Positions 22,535 to 30,885 of a DNA stretch of 34,178 bases are shown here, piece after piece (position 1 is the stretch's first letter; every line of letters starts with the position of its first letter). The stretch comes from JBHHYN01 sp046757565 (lineage in GTDB: Bacteria > Pseudomonadota > Gammaproteobacteria > Eutrophobiales > Eutrophobiaceae). Location of the stretch: the NCBI GenBank assembly GCA_046757565.1, contig JBHHYN010000019.1, positions 1 to 34,178 on the forward strand. The letters run 5' to 3'. The position numbers were made by a program, and so were the translations under genes. The notes below the pieces were generated by a model. It was not told where the DNA came from and did no database searches. It saw only the letters and a list, made by a program, of their open reading frames with translations.

Positions 22535-24037
22535 ATGCCATACAGAGACCTCCGGGAATTCCTGAAAGACCTTGAAAAGCGGGACGATCTGAAACGTATT
22601 CAATATCCAGTGGATACCCGGCTTGAGATGACCGAGATCTGCTATCGTATGCTGCGTCATGACGGGCCGGCCCTGCTGTTTGAGAACCCGGTAAATTCCG
22701 GCATACCCGTGCTCTGTAATCTGTATGGTACCGTGCAGCGGATTGCCGCGGTCATGGGCCTGGAATCCATCGAGGATCTCCGGGAAATCGGGCAGTTACT
22801 CGCCCATCTCAGGGATCCGGGCTGGCCGGCTGGAGTCAATGAGGCGCTGGAAAAGTTACCCGCCTTTCGAAAGCTGCTGCACCTGACTCCCCGCTACACA
22901 GGGTCCGCCCCCTGTCAGCAAAATAGTATTGAATCCGCTGAGATTGATCTGGCTAAACTCCCGATACAGACGTGCTGGCCCGGTGATGCCGGGCCACTCA
23001 TCACCTGGGGCCTGGTCATTACCAAGGGGCCCTACAAAACAAGACAGAATATCGGTGTTTACCGGCAACAGGTAGTGGCGCGAAACAAAGTGATCATGCG
23101 CTGGCTGCCGCATCGTGGCGGCGCCATCGATTACAGGGAGTGGCAGGAAGCCAGGCCGGGGCAGCGTTTTCCCGTTGCTGTCGCCATTGGCGCCGATCCG
23201 GCCACCCAGCTTGCTGCGGTGACACCCATTCCCGATGCCCTGTCCGAATATCAGTTTGCCGGGCTGCTGCGGGGTGCGCGCAGCGACGTAACAGACTGCC
23301 GGACCATCCCCCTGCAGGTGCCTGCCTCCGCGGAATTTGTCCTGGAGGGTCATATCGAGCCGGGTGAAGACGCCCTTGAGGGGCCTTTTGGCGATCATAC
23401 CGGTTACTACGATGCACCGGCGCGATATCCGGTGTTCACCATTGAACGTATCAGCCACCGCGATAATCCCATCTATCACAGCACCTACATGGGGCGCTCC
23501 CCCTTTGATGAACCCTCGACCGTGGCGCAGACCTTAAATGAAATGTTTATCCCCATATTGCAGAAACAGTTCCCGGAGATCAGGGATTTTTATCTGCCAC
23601 CGGAAGCGTGTTCCTACCGCCTGGCCGTGGTCAGTATCAAAAAGCAGTATCCGGGACATGCCCGTCGTATTATGTTCGGGATCTGGTCGTACCTGCGGCA
23701 GTTCACCTATACTAAGTTCGTGATCGTCACCGACGATGACATTAATGTTCGTAACTGGCCGGATGTTATCTGGGCGATGGCGACCCGTACCGATCCGGCA
23801 CGTGATATGACCATTGTTGAAAACACCCCGATTGATTCACTGGATTTCGCCAGCCCGGTATCAGGGCTCGGCTCCAAGGTAGGAATCGATGCGACCAATA
23901 AATGGCCGGGGGAGACCCAGCGACAATGGGGACAACCCATCGCCATGAGTGAGGATATCGTCAAACGCGTCGATCAAATTTGGGAACTGATACAGGAGCA
24001 AAAACAGGATGAGAATCCTGGAAAAACCGATACCTGA
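22535..24037 (+). CDS. ubiD: UbiD-family prenylated-FMN decarboxylase
   Basis: 500 residues (E. coli UbiD 497). It decarboxylates 4-hydroxy-3-polyprenylbenzoate, using prenylated FMN made by UbiX. Family blocks visible are RDLREFLKDLEKRDDLKRI at the N-terminus, QNIGVYRQQVV and the following IMRW for cofactor and metal binding, and EGPFGDHTGYYD with the catalytic glutamate near residue 282. GSKVGIDATNKWPGE is a typical C-terminal block. The position next to ubiU, ubiV and ubiT supports a ubiquinone role; a paralogue for another aromatic acid is possible. No clear ribosome site precedes the ATG. The gene overlaps the next one by 29 bases. Confidence 0.9.
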   Translation: MPYRDLREFLKDLEKRDDLKRIQYPVDTRLEMTEICYRMLRHDGPALLFENPVNSGIPVLCNLYGTVQRIAAVMGLESIEDLREIGQLLAHLRDPGWPAGVNEALEKLPAFRKLLHLTPRYTGSAPCQQNSIESAEIDLAKLPIQTCWPGDAGPLITWGLVITKGPYKTRQNIGVYRQQVVARNKVIMRWLPHRGGAIDYREWQEARPGQRFPVAVAIGADPATQLAAVTPIPDALSEYQFAGLLRGARSDVTDCRTIPLQVPASAEFVLEGHIEPGEDALEGPFGDHTGYYDAPARYPVFTIERISHRDNPIYHSTYMGRSPFDEPSTVAQTLNEMFIPILQKQFPEIRDFYLPPEACSYRLAVVSIKKQYPGHARRIMFGIWSYLRQFTYTKFVIVTDDDINVRNWPDVIWAMATRTDPARDMTIVENTPIDSLDFASPVSGLGSKVGIDATNKWPGETQRQWGQPIAMSEDIVKRVDQIWELIQEQKQDENPGKTDT

Positions 24038-24563
24038 ATATCCGTGGTACCTTCGCCCCTTTTTCTGGAACCAGAAAAGAAAGTACGGACAGGTATTAAA
24101 ACCCGGGCTGCTATGGGCCAGGGTGCCAAAATTGTTCATGGCCGTGGCAACACTGTACGGCGTGCTGGACAGGAAGAGCAGCCCGTTGGATCCCGCACTG
24201 CGTTCGCTGGTGACGGTACGTGTGTCACAAATAAATTGGTGCCGTTTTTGTGTCGATATCAATTCCGCCGTACTGGCAACGCGGACGGGCTCCATGGAAA
24301 AGGTAGAGGCACTGGAGCATTGGCGGGAAAGCGGGCTCTTCGGCGAGAAAGAGAGGCTTGCACTGGAATATGCCGAAGCGATGACCTATTCCAATCAACA
24401 GGTTAGTGACAGGTTAATGCATCGATTAGGCAAATTCTTTGACGAAGACGGTATTATTGAGCTAACCGGGCTGATTGCGTTTCAGAATCTATCCAGCAAA
24501 TTTAACAGCGCCCTTGATGTGCCGGCGCAGGGATTCTGTCGTCTGCCGTCTGAAAAAGAGTAA
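24009..24563 (+). CDS. Carboxymuconolactone decarboxylase (CMD/AhpD-like) family protein
   Basis: 184 residues, helical, cytoplasmic. It shows the CMD-family core: LDPALRSLVTVRVSQINWC, then CRFCVDINSA (Cys78, Cys81), followed by EKERLALEYAEAMT and FDEDGIIELTGLIAFQN. The Cys-X2-Cys pair is the redox-active site of AhpD-type proteins. The downstream histidine of AhpD is replaced here by Asn85, as in several CMD subgroups, so peroxidase-reductase activity should not be assumed. The start lies inside the end of ubiD (29-base overlap), which implies co-translation and a shared context. The role in the quinone module is unknown. Confidence 0.85.
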   Translation: MRILEKPIPEYPWYLRPFFWNQKRKYGQVLKPGLLWARVPKLFMAVATLYGVLDRKSSPLDPALRSLVTVRVSQINWCRFCVDINSAVLATRTGSMEKVEALEHWRESGLFGEKERLALEYAEAMTYSNQQVSDRLMHRLGKFFDEDGIIELTGLIAFQNLSSKFNSALDVPAQGFCRLPSEKE

Positions 24564-24653
24564 ACCGATGAAAGGCAAAATAAGCTTACCAACACAACGT
24601 AATGACCGCATGCGGATTTACTGGCACCATCAGATCGCATAGGATGTAGAACC

Positions 24654-25322
24654 ATGAGCGTAGCGCTGCCATTACCGGAACGAACACAGTCCCCCGGAGA
24701 AGAGATCGCCAACAGCATCAGCCACGGTATCGCCTTGCTGGCGGCGATCGCGGCCACCCCGTTTCTCATCATTGGCGCAGCCGATAGTGGCTCTGCCGCG
24801 GACATTACCGGCGCGAGCGTTTTCGCGGCAACGATGTTACTGCTATATTTCACCTCCACGCTCTACCACTCATTACCAGACAATCAGGCCAAGCAAATTT
24901 TTCAGATCCTTGACCATGGCGCCATCTACCTCCTCATCGCCGGCACCTACACGCCGTTCACGCTCGGTGTGCTGCACGGCGCTTGGGGCTGGGCGCTGTT
25001 CGGGACCATCTGGGGCCTGGCCCTTGCTGGTGTCCTGCTAAAGGCCATCGGCGGGATCCGTTATCCAACGCTCTCGACCTGGCTGTATCTGGCCATGGGC
25101 TGGCTCGTCCTTATTGCGGCAAAACCGTTGTGGCAACTTGTTCCACCCTGGGGGCTGTTCTGGCTCCTGGCAGGGGGTATCGCGTACACAGTGGGAGTGG
25201 TATTTTTTGTGATTGATGAGCGGGTCCGTTATAGCCACTTTATCTGGCATCTATTCGTTATCGCAGGTACCGCCTGCCACTTCGTCGCGGTGCTGGAGTA
25301 TGCGGTCCACCACCACAGCTGA
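24654..25322 (+). CDS. Hemolysin III / PAQR-family membrane protein
   Basis: 222 residues with seven predicted transmembrane helices. The family's metal-binding and signature motifs are visible: EEIANSISHG at the N-terminus, YHSLPDN and LDHGAIYLLIAGTYTPF in the middle, and WHLFVIAGTACHFVAV near the C-terminus, with three or more histidines expected to hold a zinc ion. Bacterial members (YqfA/TrhA type) sit in the inner membrane and have been tied to membrane-lipid balance; haemolysis is a historical label. It lies 90 bases after the CMD gene on the same strand and ends just ahead of the next FNR promoter. Confidence 0.9.
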   Translation: MSVALPLPERTQSPGEEIANSISHGIALLAAIAATPFLIIGAADSGSAADITGASVFAATMLLLYFTSTLYHSLPDNQAKQIFQILDHGAIYLLIAGTYTPFTLGVLHGAWGWALFGTIWGLALAGVLLKAIGGIRYPTLSTWLYLAMGWLVLIAAKPLWQLVPPWGLFWLLAGGIAYTVGVVFFVIDERVRYSHFIWHLFVIAGTACHFVAVLEYAVHHHS

Positions 25323-25665
25323 ATAAATTCTCAATTTCAATCCTTCCTGTTTTTATTGATCTGGATCAATGAATTCCCTGAAACCCTGAGTAGAATTTTA
25401 CCGGATCCGCCCTATTGAGGGATCAAACCCTAGTCCTCATGAGAAAAGGAAAATCCACCTGGGATGCCCCGTCGTACTGTATCGAGGAGTAAAAAACTGC
25501 TTAATCCCGATAACAACTGCATTAACTGTACCGGGATGATCTCCTGCACAACAATATCATGCTTGTTCCAAGGATCACTTCAATATAAATCAGAACGCAC
25601 AATGGCTGAAATCCAGTTTCGTTTTCCGTCCGTGATAACGGAAACCTGATGCAAAGGTTACTGCA
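25323..25665. other. Long intergenic leader ahead of the ELM1-type gene
   Basis: 343 bases. Contains a perfect FNR box with a -10 (entered separately), then about 260 bases of predicted leader. In the leader are an inverted repeat TTTCCG/CGGAAA (25623-25628 and 25639-25644) close to the start codon, and an unconvincing open frame 25464-25649 with several cysteines (CINC, ISC). No transcription terminator for the preceding gene is evident. Confidence 0.5.
25356..25396 (+). promoter_or_regulatory. FNR-dependent promoter for the ELM1-type gene
   Basis: TTGAT-CTGG-ATCAA at 25356-25369 is a perfect FNR palindrome. TAGAAT at 25391-25396 matches five of six bases of the -10 consensus and predicts a start near 25403, so the box centre is near -41, class II spacing. 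The next convincing gene begins 260 bases later. Confidence 0.75.
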
Positions 25666-28101
25666 ATGTTCGTGATACCCGCTCATGTCCGCGCAACGTT
25701 CTCGTCGAGCAAGAACAAGTGCCGCGATGCATCGGGCATGCGGAGTCAACCCGAGCGTGTAGTACTCGGTGTTGCGGATGGGGTGGCGCCGAGTCCCAAG
25801 CCACCGGTGCGCATCTTTCTGGGTACCGAACCGGCGCAGTACCGGGCCGAGCGGATTTTCATCTGGTCCATTGAACGTGTCCGGGATCCGTCCCGGATCT
25901 ATGAGATCTACCTCATGAAAGAGCTGGCCGGCTTTGACCGCCGCAGGTGGCTCACCGGCTTTACGAACTATCGCTTCGCGATTCCTCACTTCGCCGGCGG
26001 CAGCGGACGCGCCATCTGGAACGACGTGGACCAGGCCTATCTTTCCGATCCCGGTGAGTTATTTGACACCGACATGGGCGACGCTGCGGTCCTGACCGTC
26101 CCTCCGCTTTCCTCGTCTTCTCTGCTCGACACTGCAGTCATGTTGATCGACTGCGCCCGTATGGCGTCCATCTGGACACTCGATGCGGCCCGGCATGGGC
26201 GCAAAAACACCTTGCTTGCAAAGCTGCGGGCGGTCCCGGGGTTGCGGGGCGACCTGGACTCTGCATGGCATGCACGCGACGAGGAGTATGTACCGGGCCG
26301 CTCCAAGCTCCTGCACTGGACCATCCTGCATACGCAGCCATGGCGGCCGCTTCCACAGCTTTTCGTCTACCAGCGCAACCCGGTGGGGCATGTGTGGTTC
26401 GACCTGGAACGTTCCGCCAATCTCGACGGTTATCACGTATTTAGTGCAGATCGGCCAAGCAGCGAATATACTGCACTGCTCACCCGGCTGCGCACATCCC
26501 GCCGTGACAACAATCAATCCACACTGCGTGTGCCGCACCACGCCGCAACCAGGCAAAATCCTGCAGGGTTGCGGGATCTGATCACCAGAATCAAACCGAA
26601 GACTATCCTTGAATACCGGTTTGCAGGCGTAGAAGAATTTCATCACGCACTGGATTCAATAGACACCGAAAACGACGGACCCGCCGTCAGCCGATATGAT
26701 CCTGCTTATGCATCCCGTACGGAGCGGCCTTCGGGGCGCTACGACGGGGTCGTATGTGATGAGGCATTAGACTACATTCCGGACGGGGACGTGCCATGGG
26801 TTATCGAGGATCTGTTCAGCTGGGCGCGCCAATTCGTATACGTCGCCGTTTCTACTTACCCCCGGACAAAAGTGCTACCCGATGGAACCCGGTTACAATC
26901 GCGGAGCCGTGATCGGGCCTGGTGGAACACACAGATTGAGTCAGTTACCGCGCACCATCCGGATGTCCATTGGGAACTGGTATTCGGCGCCCCGGGCAGT
27001 GCCAACCGCAAGCCCGTCTACCGGCGCATGGGCAACCATCGTCTTGACGAAATGCCAGCAACATGGGTGCTCAGCGACGACCGGCCGGAGAACATCACCC
27101 AGTCCGTCGCCCTGGCTGAGGCGCTTGGCGCCCCCTATGAGATAAAAAAATTCAGGACCAAAACCGAACTTTCGCCACCGTGGCCGGATCTGGTTATCAC
27201 CGCAGGCAGCCGCAGTGCTTCCGTGGCATACGCGATCCGCAACCAAAGCGAGGGTTACACGCGCCTGGTGCAGCTAAACGGCGGGATGTTGGACGCCGCA
27301 GTCACCCCTGCCTACTACCGTCTGCCGCCCCATCCCCAACGAATCGAGACGGTGACACCACTGACTCAAGTGACCCCCGAGCGGCTCAGCCGGGCACGCC
27401 AACGCTGGCCGCATCTGTTCGGGGAGACGCCACGCCCATGTGTTGTGTTGCTGGTTGGCGGGACGACGTTACAGTACCGGCTGGATCCCAGGACGGCACG
27501 ACGAATGGGCAATGATGTCCGTACCTTTTGCCAACTCTCCGGCGGTTCGATATTCACCCTCATCAGCCGCCGGGCCGAACCACAGACAATTGGAGCACTG
27601 GTTACGGGACTCGGCGAACCCTGTCATTTGCATTCGTGGTTGCCTGGCGATCTCATTGATGGTCCCTATCTGGCATACCTGGAACTGGCAGACGTTATTG
27701 TAGTCACCGGGCATAGTGAGATCCTGCTTGCGGATGCCGCTGCGACAGGAAAGCCGGTTTACATCTACCCCGTGCCTGAACGGCGCCCAAAGCTGAAGCA
27801 ACGCCTCAAGGAAGCCGTGCTGACGCGTTCCCAGGCACGCCCGTTGAACAAGCGCGGGACCGTACGGCCCCAGCAAGGTCTGGAATACCTGTGTGCACGA
27901 CTGATTGATCGCAGAATTGTTGTACCACCACACGATCTGACGCTGCTGCATCAGAACCTGATACGCCTCGGTATTGCACATCCTTTCTACCCCACCCTGG
28001 AGCCGGGCACAGACCGCACTCCCGGACTGCGGGAAGCCGATGATGCAGCCTGCAGAGTGCGGAATTTACTGGGGCTTGCACCGGCGATCGGTACCTGTTG
28101 A
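25666..28101 (+). CDS. Three-part protein: GT8-like, degenerate methyltransferase, ELM1 domain
   Basis: 811 residues, no signal peptide or membrane segment. Residues about 45-260 resemble a GT8-like glycosyltransferase: RIFLGTEP, then WNDVDQAYLSDPGELFD, where NDVD (119-122) stands at the metal-binding DxD position. Residues about 305-450 resemble a class I methyltransferase (GRYDGVVCDEALDYIPDGD, then FVYVAVSTYPRTK), but the glycine-rich SAM loop is replaced by LEYRFAGVEE, so catalysis is doubtful. Residues about 465-790 are an ELM1-type (mitochondrial fission ELM1 family) domain: WVLSDDRPENITQSVALAEALG, PDLVITAGSRSASVAYAIR and VVTGHSEILLADAAATGKP, probably a GT-B-like nucleotide-sugar fold. 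A role in surface glycan synthesis is plausible but not shown. A later ATG at 25739 is an alternative start. The next gene follows after 13 bases. Confidence 0.75.
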   Translation: MFVIPAHVRATFSSSKNKCRDASGMRSQPERVVLGVADGVAPSPKPPVRIFLGTEPAQYRAERIFIWSIERVRDPSRIYEIYLMKELAGFDRRRWLTGFTNYRFAIPHFAGGSGRAIWNDVDQAYLSDPGELFDTDMGDAAVLTVPPLSSSSLLDTAVMLIDCARMASIWTLDAARHGRKNTLLAKLRAVPGLRGDLDSAWHARDEEYVPGRSKLLHWTILHTQPWRPLPQLFVYQRNPVGHVWFDLERSANLDGYHVFSADRPSSEYTALLTRLRTSRRDNNQSTLRVPHHAATRQNPAGLRDLITRIKPKTILEYRFAGVEEFHHALDSIDTENDGPAVSRYDPAYASRTERPSGRYDGVVCDEALDYIPDGDVPWVIEDLFSWARQFVYVAVSTYPRTKVLPDGTRLQSRSRDRAWWNTQIESVTAHHPDVHWELVFGAPGSANRKPVYRRMGNHRLDEMPATWVLSDDRPENITQSVALAEALGAPYEIKKFRTKTELSPPWPDLVITAGSRSASVAYAIRNQSEGYTRLVQLNGGMLDAAVTPAYYRLPPHPQRIETVTPLTQVTPERLSRARQRWPHLFGETPRPCVVLLVGGTTLQYRLDPRTARRMGNDVRTFCQLSGGSIFTLISRRAEPQTIGALVTGLGEPCHLHSWLPGDLIDGPYLAYLELADVIVVTGHSEILLADAAATGKPVYIYPVPERRPKLKQRLKEAVLTRSQARPLNKRGTVRPQQGLEYLCARLIDRRIVVPPHDLTLLHQNLIRLGIAHPFYPTLEPGTDRTPGLREADDAACRVRNLLGLAPAIGTC

Positions 28102-28114
28102 GAGAGGAGAAAAT

Positions 28115-28846
28115 ATGACTTACCTGAATCAGAATCGGATGCACGAGCTCGATCCCGTTACTTTTCGGTCCCAGAGCCCGTTTCCCTGGATCAACCCCGA
28201 AGGATTCCTGACCGATGCAGGCTACGAGCGTCTGGTCGAGACCTTGCCCGACGTCTCCATGTTCGAGAAGACCTTTGGGTATAAGCGGATGCACGGCCAG
28301 CAGTCCCATGATCGCTATGCCCTCGAATACCACGACGACCTCGACGTAGCGCAACCCTGGAAGGAGTTCATAAGCGAACTTCGGGGGGAAGCCTACCAGG
28401 CCTTCATACGCCGCATGTTGGGAATCCAGCGGTTCGATATGAATTTCCATTGGCATTATGCGCCGAGCGGTTGTTCGGTCTCGCTCCACTGCGATGCAAG
28501 GCGCAAGTACGGCTCCCACGTGTTTTACTTCAACACCTCAAAAGACTGGGACCCGGACTGGGGAGGACAGACCCTGGTGGTGGACGACAAGGGACAACTC
28601 AACCACACAGCAAGTCCCGGCTTCGGGGATCTGGAGCGGGTGGCTGCCTCACAGGCGATCGGCAACTACAGCCTGCTGTTCGAGCGGGGCGAGCACTCCT
28701 GGCATGGGGTGGAAGAGCTGCGCTGCCCCAAAGACCGCATGCGCAAGGTCTTCATCGTCGTCATCAACCGATTGACTCCGTCCATCCACCTACGCCGCTT
28801 GTTCGGTAATTTACCGAAAGGCCTGAGAAGTTTATCTTCTATGTAA
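28115..28846 (+). CDS. 2-oxoglutarate/Fe(II)-type oxygenase, prolyl-hydroxylase-like
   Basis: 243 residues from the ATG at 28115, which follows a good ribosome site (GAGAGGAGA). A longer open frame from 27974 would run back over the preceding gene and is not favoured. The fold looks like the prolyl 4-hydroxylase group: NFHWHYAPSGCSVSLHCDARR with His125 and Asp127, DWGGQTLVV, and GEHSWHGVE with His194 or His197, then Arg208 or Arg210 for 2-oxoglutarate. It needs O2. It is closely coupled to the ELM1-type gene, so it may modify the same product, for example a glycan or glycolipid. The substrate is unknown. Confidence 0.82.
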   Translation: MTYLNQNRMHELDPVTFRSQSPFPWINPEGFLTDAGYERLVETLPDVSMFEKTFGYKRMHGQQSHDRYALEYHDDLDVAQPWKEFISELRGEAYQAFIRRMLGIQRFDMNFHWHYAPSGCSVSLHCDARRKYGSHVFYFNTSKDWDPDWGGQTLVVDDKGQLNHTASPGFGDLERVAASQAIGNYSLLFERGEHSWHGVEELRCPKDRMRKVFIVVINRLTPSIHLRRLFGNLPKGLRSLSSM

Positions 28847-28984
28847 AAATAATTTTTGGCTCTTCCGCAGAATCTGTGGATTAACAAGAAAACCATGCGA
28901 AAAAACTGTTTCAATACATAAAGTTAAACTTGAAATTGGATATTTTATTCCTGTGCCTGCATTTATCCGATAGTTAAAAATAGT

Positions 28985-29101
28985 GTCATTCCCGCCCCAC
29001 GCTTTCGAGTGGACAGATTCCTCGCTGGAATGACGGATCTTTGTTTTTTCCAACCTCCAGGCGAGTGTCAGGTTTCTACACACAGATTCTGCTGAAGACC
29101 C
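28985..29101. repeat. Dispersed repeat with REP-like inverted arms
   Basis: GTCATTCC (28985-28992) and GGAATGAC (29027-29034) are an inverted pair that would fold a hairpin. They are followed at 29081-29101 by the 21-base core also found at window position 30-50. The AATGACGG element next to the arms is present at both sites. It lies downstream of two convergent genes, a typical place for non-coding repeats. No transposase is linked to it. Confidence 0.6.
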
Positions 29102-29128
29102 TGATTTTTTAGTAAAGGATATGATTCG

Positions 29129-30403
29129 CTATGGAAATTGTTTATCGATGAGCAGGGAGACCGGATCTGCCTGACCAACGTTCGCCTCTACCGGCTGCGC
29201 TGACAGATCGCCGCTATGGGGAGTCGCATTTCCACTTTTGGATATGCGGGCGCTGACCATGACGGTGTGGAAACCGGAAAGTTTTCGCGAGGGCAGGATC
29301 GCCATTGAATCATCCAATGTCACCTGCAACGGCAGGTCTTTCACCTGTTTACGCAGCACCGCGATGGGCATGGGAGGGCCTTCCTGTACCTGTGCGTAAA
29401 TGAACAGCGTATCTGTCTGATCAGCCTGTTCCACCAGGTGGGATGCGAGGGCAACGTTAACACTGATGGTTTTATTGTTCCCATCAGGTGATACCTTGTT
29501 AACTGCTGTCACGCTTACTGAATCACCGGTGGCAGTATCGAGTCCGGCCTGTGCCCGTTTAATCAACTGTTTTATTTCAGGCAAGGCTTTCGAACCGCTC
29601 TCCAGGCGTGGCAGCAGGCGCTGCCAATAGGCAATTGCAGCATTGTAATTCCCCTGCTCGTAGGCAGCCATACCGGCCATCCACATAGCGTTATTGTTAT
29701 CCGGGTCCAGTTGCAGGGTCTTTTGGATAAGTTCCTCCGGCCTGCCGGCAAGTTTGCTGCCATTCGCCATCGCTAACGCATTGGCATAATGCAACAGGAC
29801 ATCGGGCTCATCCCCCGTCAGGGCGCGTAACCGTTCAAAGGCAGAGACCGCATCACGATAGCGACCCAACACCATGTAGGACCTGCCCAGCATCAACCAC
29901 CCCTTTTTATCGCCAGGCTCTTTCTGCATGCGCCGGGCAAGCTTCTCCACCATCACTTCAATTGACGGTGTATCCTTCTGCTCCATCCCCGCATTCCGCT
30001 GTGCTGATCCCTTATTTAGTTCCGCGATCAGATCCGGCTGTCCCAGTCTGAAATAGATCGATACAGCGATAACCGGTAGCAACAGGGTGATCAGTCCGGC
30101 CGTTATCCGATCCTGGAATGGCTTTGTATTGCCTGCACCCTTATCTGTTTTACCGGGTTTATCATCGATCTCGGCAAGTAACGAGCGCTCCAGTTCCCGT
30201 TTAGCCGCTTCCATCTGATCGGGGCTTAACACATCCAGATCCTTGTCCCGCTCCAGTTCAGCCAGGCGTTCTCTATAAATCACAACAGAGCGCTGATTTG
30301 TATCATCAGCCTGTATCGATGGTCGCCTGAACAGGGGACGAAGCACGATAAACAATCCCGGCACTATCATGAGGGCAACCAGACACCAGAAGATCAACAT
30401 CAA
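29129..30403 (-). CDS. ccmI: Cytochrome c maturation protein CcmI
   Basis: 424 residues. CcmI holds apocytochrome c C-termini for the CcmF-CcmH haem ligation complex. An N-terminal membrane helix (LIFWCLVALMIVPGLFIVL) is followed by a cytoplasmic coiled region (YRERLAELERDKDLDVLSPDQMEAAKRELERSL in part). A second helix lies near residue 100-120, and then a periplasmic TPR domain (GWLMLGRSYMVLGRYRDAVSAFERL, MWMAGMAAYEQGNYNAAIAYWQRL in part). The C-terminal ~120 residues form a beta-rich domain seen in longer CcmI/CycH proteins. It begins directly after ccmH on the same strand and is the last gene of the operon. Confidence 0.92.
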   Translation of the reverse strand: MMLIFWCLVALMIVPGLFIVLRPLFRRPSIQADDTNQRSVVIYRERLAELERDKDLDVLSPDQMEAAKRELERSLLAEIDDKPGKTDKGAGNTKPFQDRITAGLITLLLPVIAVSIYFRLGQPDLIAELNKGSAQRNAGMEQKDTPSIEVMVEKLARRMQKEPGDKKGWLMLGRSYMVLGRYRDAVSAFERLRALTGDEPDVLLHYANALAMANGSKLAGRPEELIQKTLQLDPDNNNAMWMAGMAAYEQGNYNAAIAYWQRLLPRLESGSKALPEIKQLIKRAQAGLDTATGDSVSVTAVNKVSPDGNNKTISVNVALASHLVEQADQTDTLFIYAQVQEGPPMPIAVLRKQVKDLPLQVTLDDSMAILPSRKLSGFHTVMVSARISKSGNATPHSGDLSAQPVEANVGQADPVSLLIDKQFP

Positions 30404-30871
30404 TTAGTCCCTCTCTTTTACATCATTCAACAGACGGGAGAGCCTCCGTTGTGCTTCACGATCCAACTCCGGGACTCTGTCCGCTGAATGTCCACGAACG
30501 AAAAACAGTATCGCCACCACCGCGAACAGCAACACAAGAAACGGCGCAAGCCAGAGCACGAGGGTGGACTCTTTCAACGGTGGGAGATACAGGACAAAAT
30601 CGCCATAACGTTCCACCAGGAATCCGATAATGTCCTGATTGCTCCTGCCAGCAAGGATCATCTGCTGGACTTCCTGACGCAGGTCCTGCGCCAGATCGGC
30701 GTGTGAATCCTCCAGGGACTGGTTCTGGCAGACGAGGCAGCGGAGTTGTTTGATTAAATGATGATAGCGTTGTGACTGTTCCGGATTATTAAACTCCAGC
30801 GGTGTATCGACCGGGTATACCGGTGCTGCCAGGCAAAACAACATTAGAAAAGAGAGTAACCGGACCGTCAT
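30404..30871 (-). CDS. ccmH: Cytochrome c maturation protein CcmH
   Basis: 155 residues. It is a periplasm-facing thiol oxidoreductase that reduces the apocytochrome CXXCH disulfide before haem attachment. The signature LRCLVCQNQS (Cys45, Cys48) and ADLAQDLRQEVQQMILAG with ERYGDFVLYLPP are hallmarks of the family. It has a signal sequence and one C-terminal membrane helix (about 105-126), the short form in which the TPR part is a separate protein, here CcmI. It follows ccmG by 14 bases. Confidence 0.95.
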   Translation of the reverse strand: MTVRLLSFLMLFCLAAPVYPVDTPLEFNNPEQSQRYHHLIKQLRCLVCQNQSLEDSHADLAQDLRQEVQQMILAGRSNQDIIGFLVERYGDFVLYLPPLKESTLVLWLAPFLVLLFAVVAILFFVRGHSADRVPELDREAQRRLSRLLNDVKERD

Positions 30872-30885
30872 AATTCCTCAACGTG

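Noticed and set aside
27974..28114. Longer start for the 2-oxoglutarate-type oxygenase
   Set aside because: It would overlap the end of the preceding gene by over 120 bases with out-of-family residues, while the ATG at 28115 has a good ribosome site.
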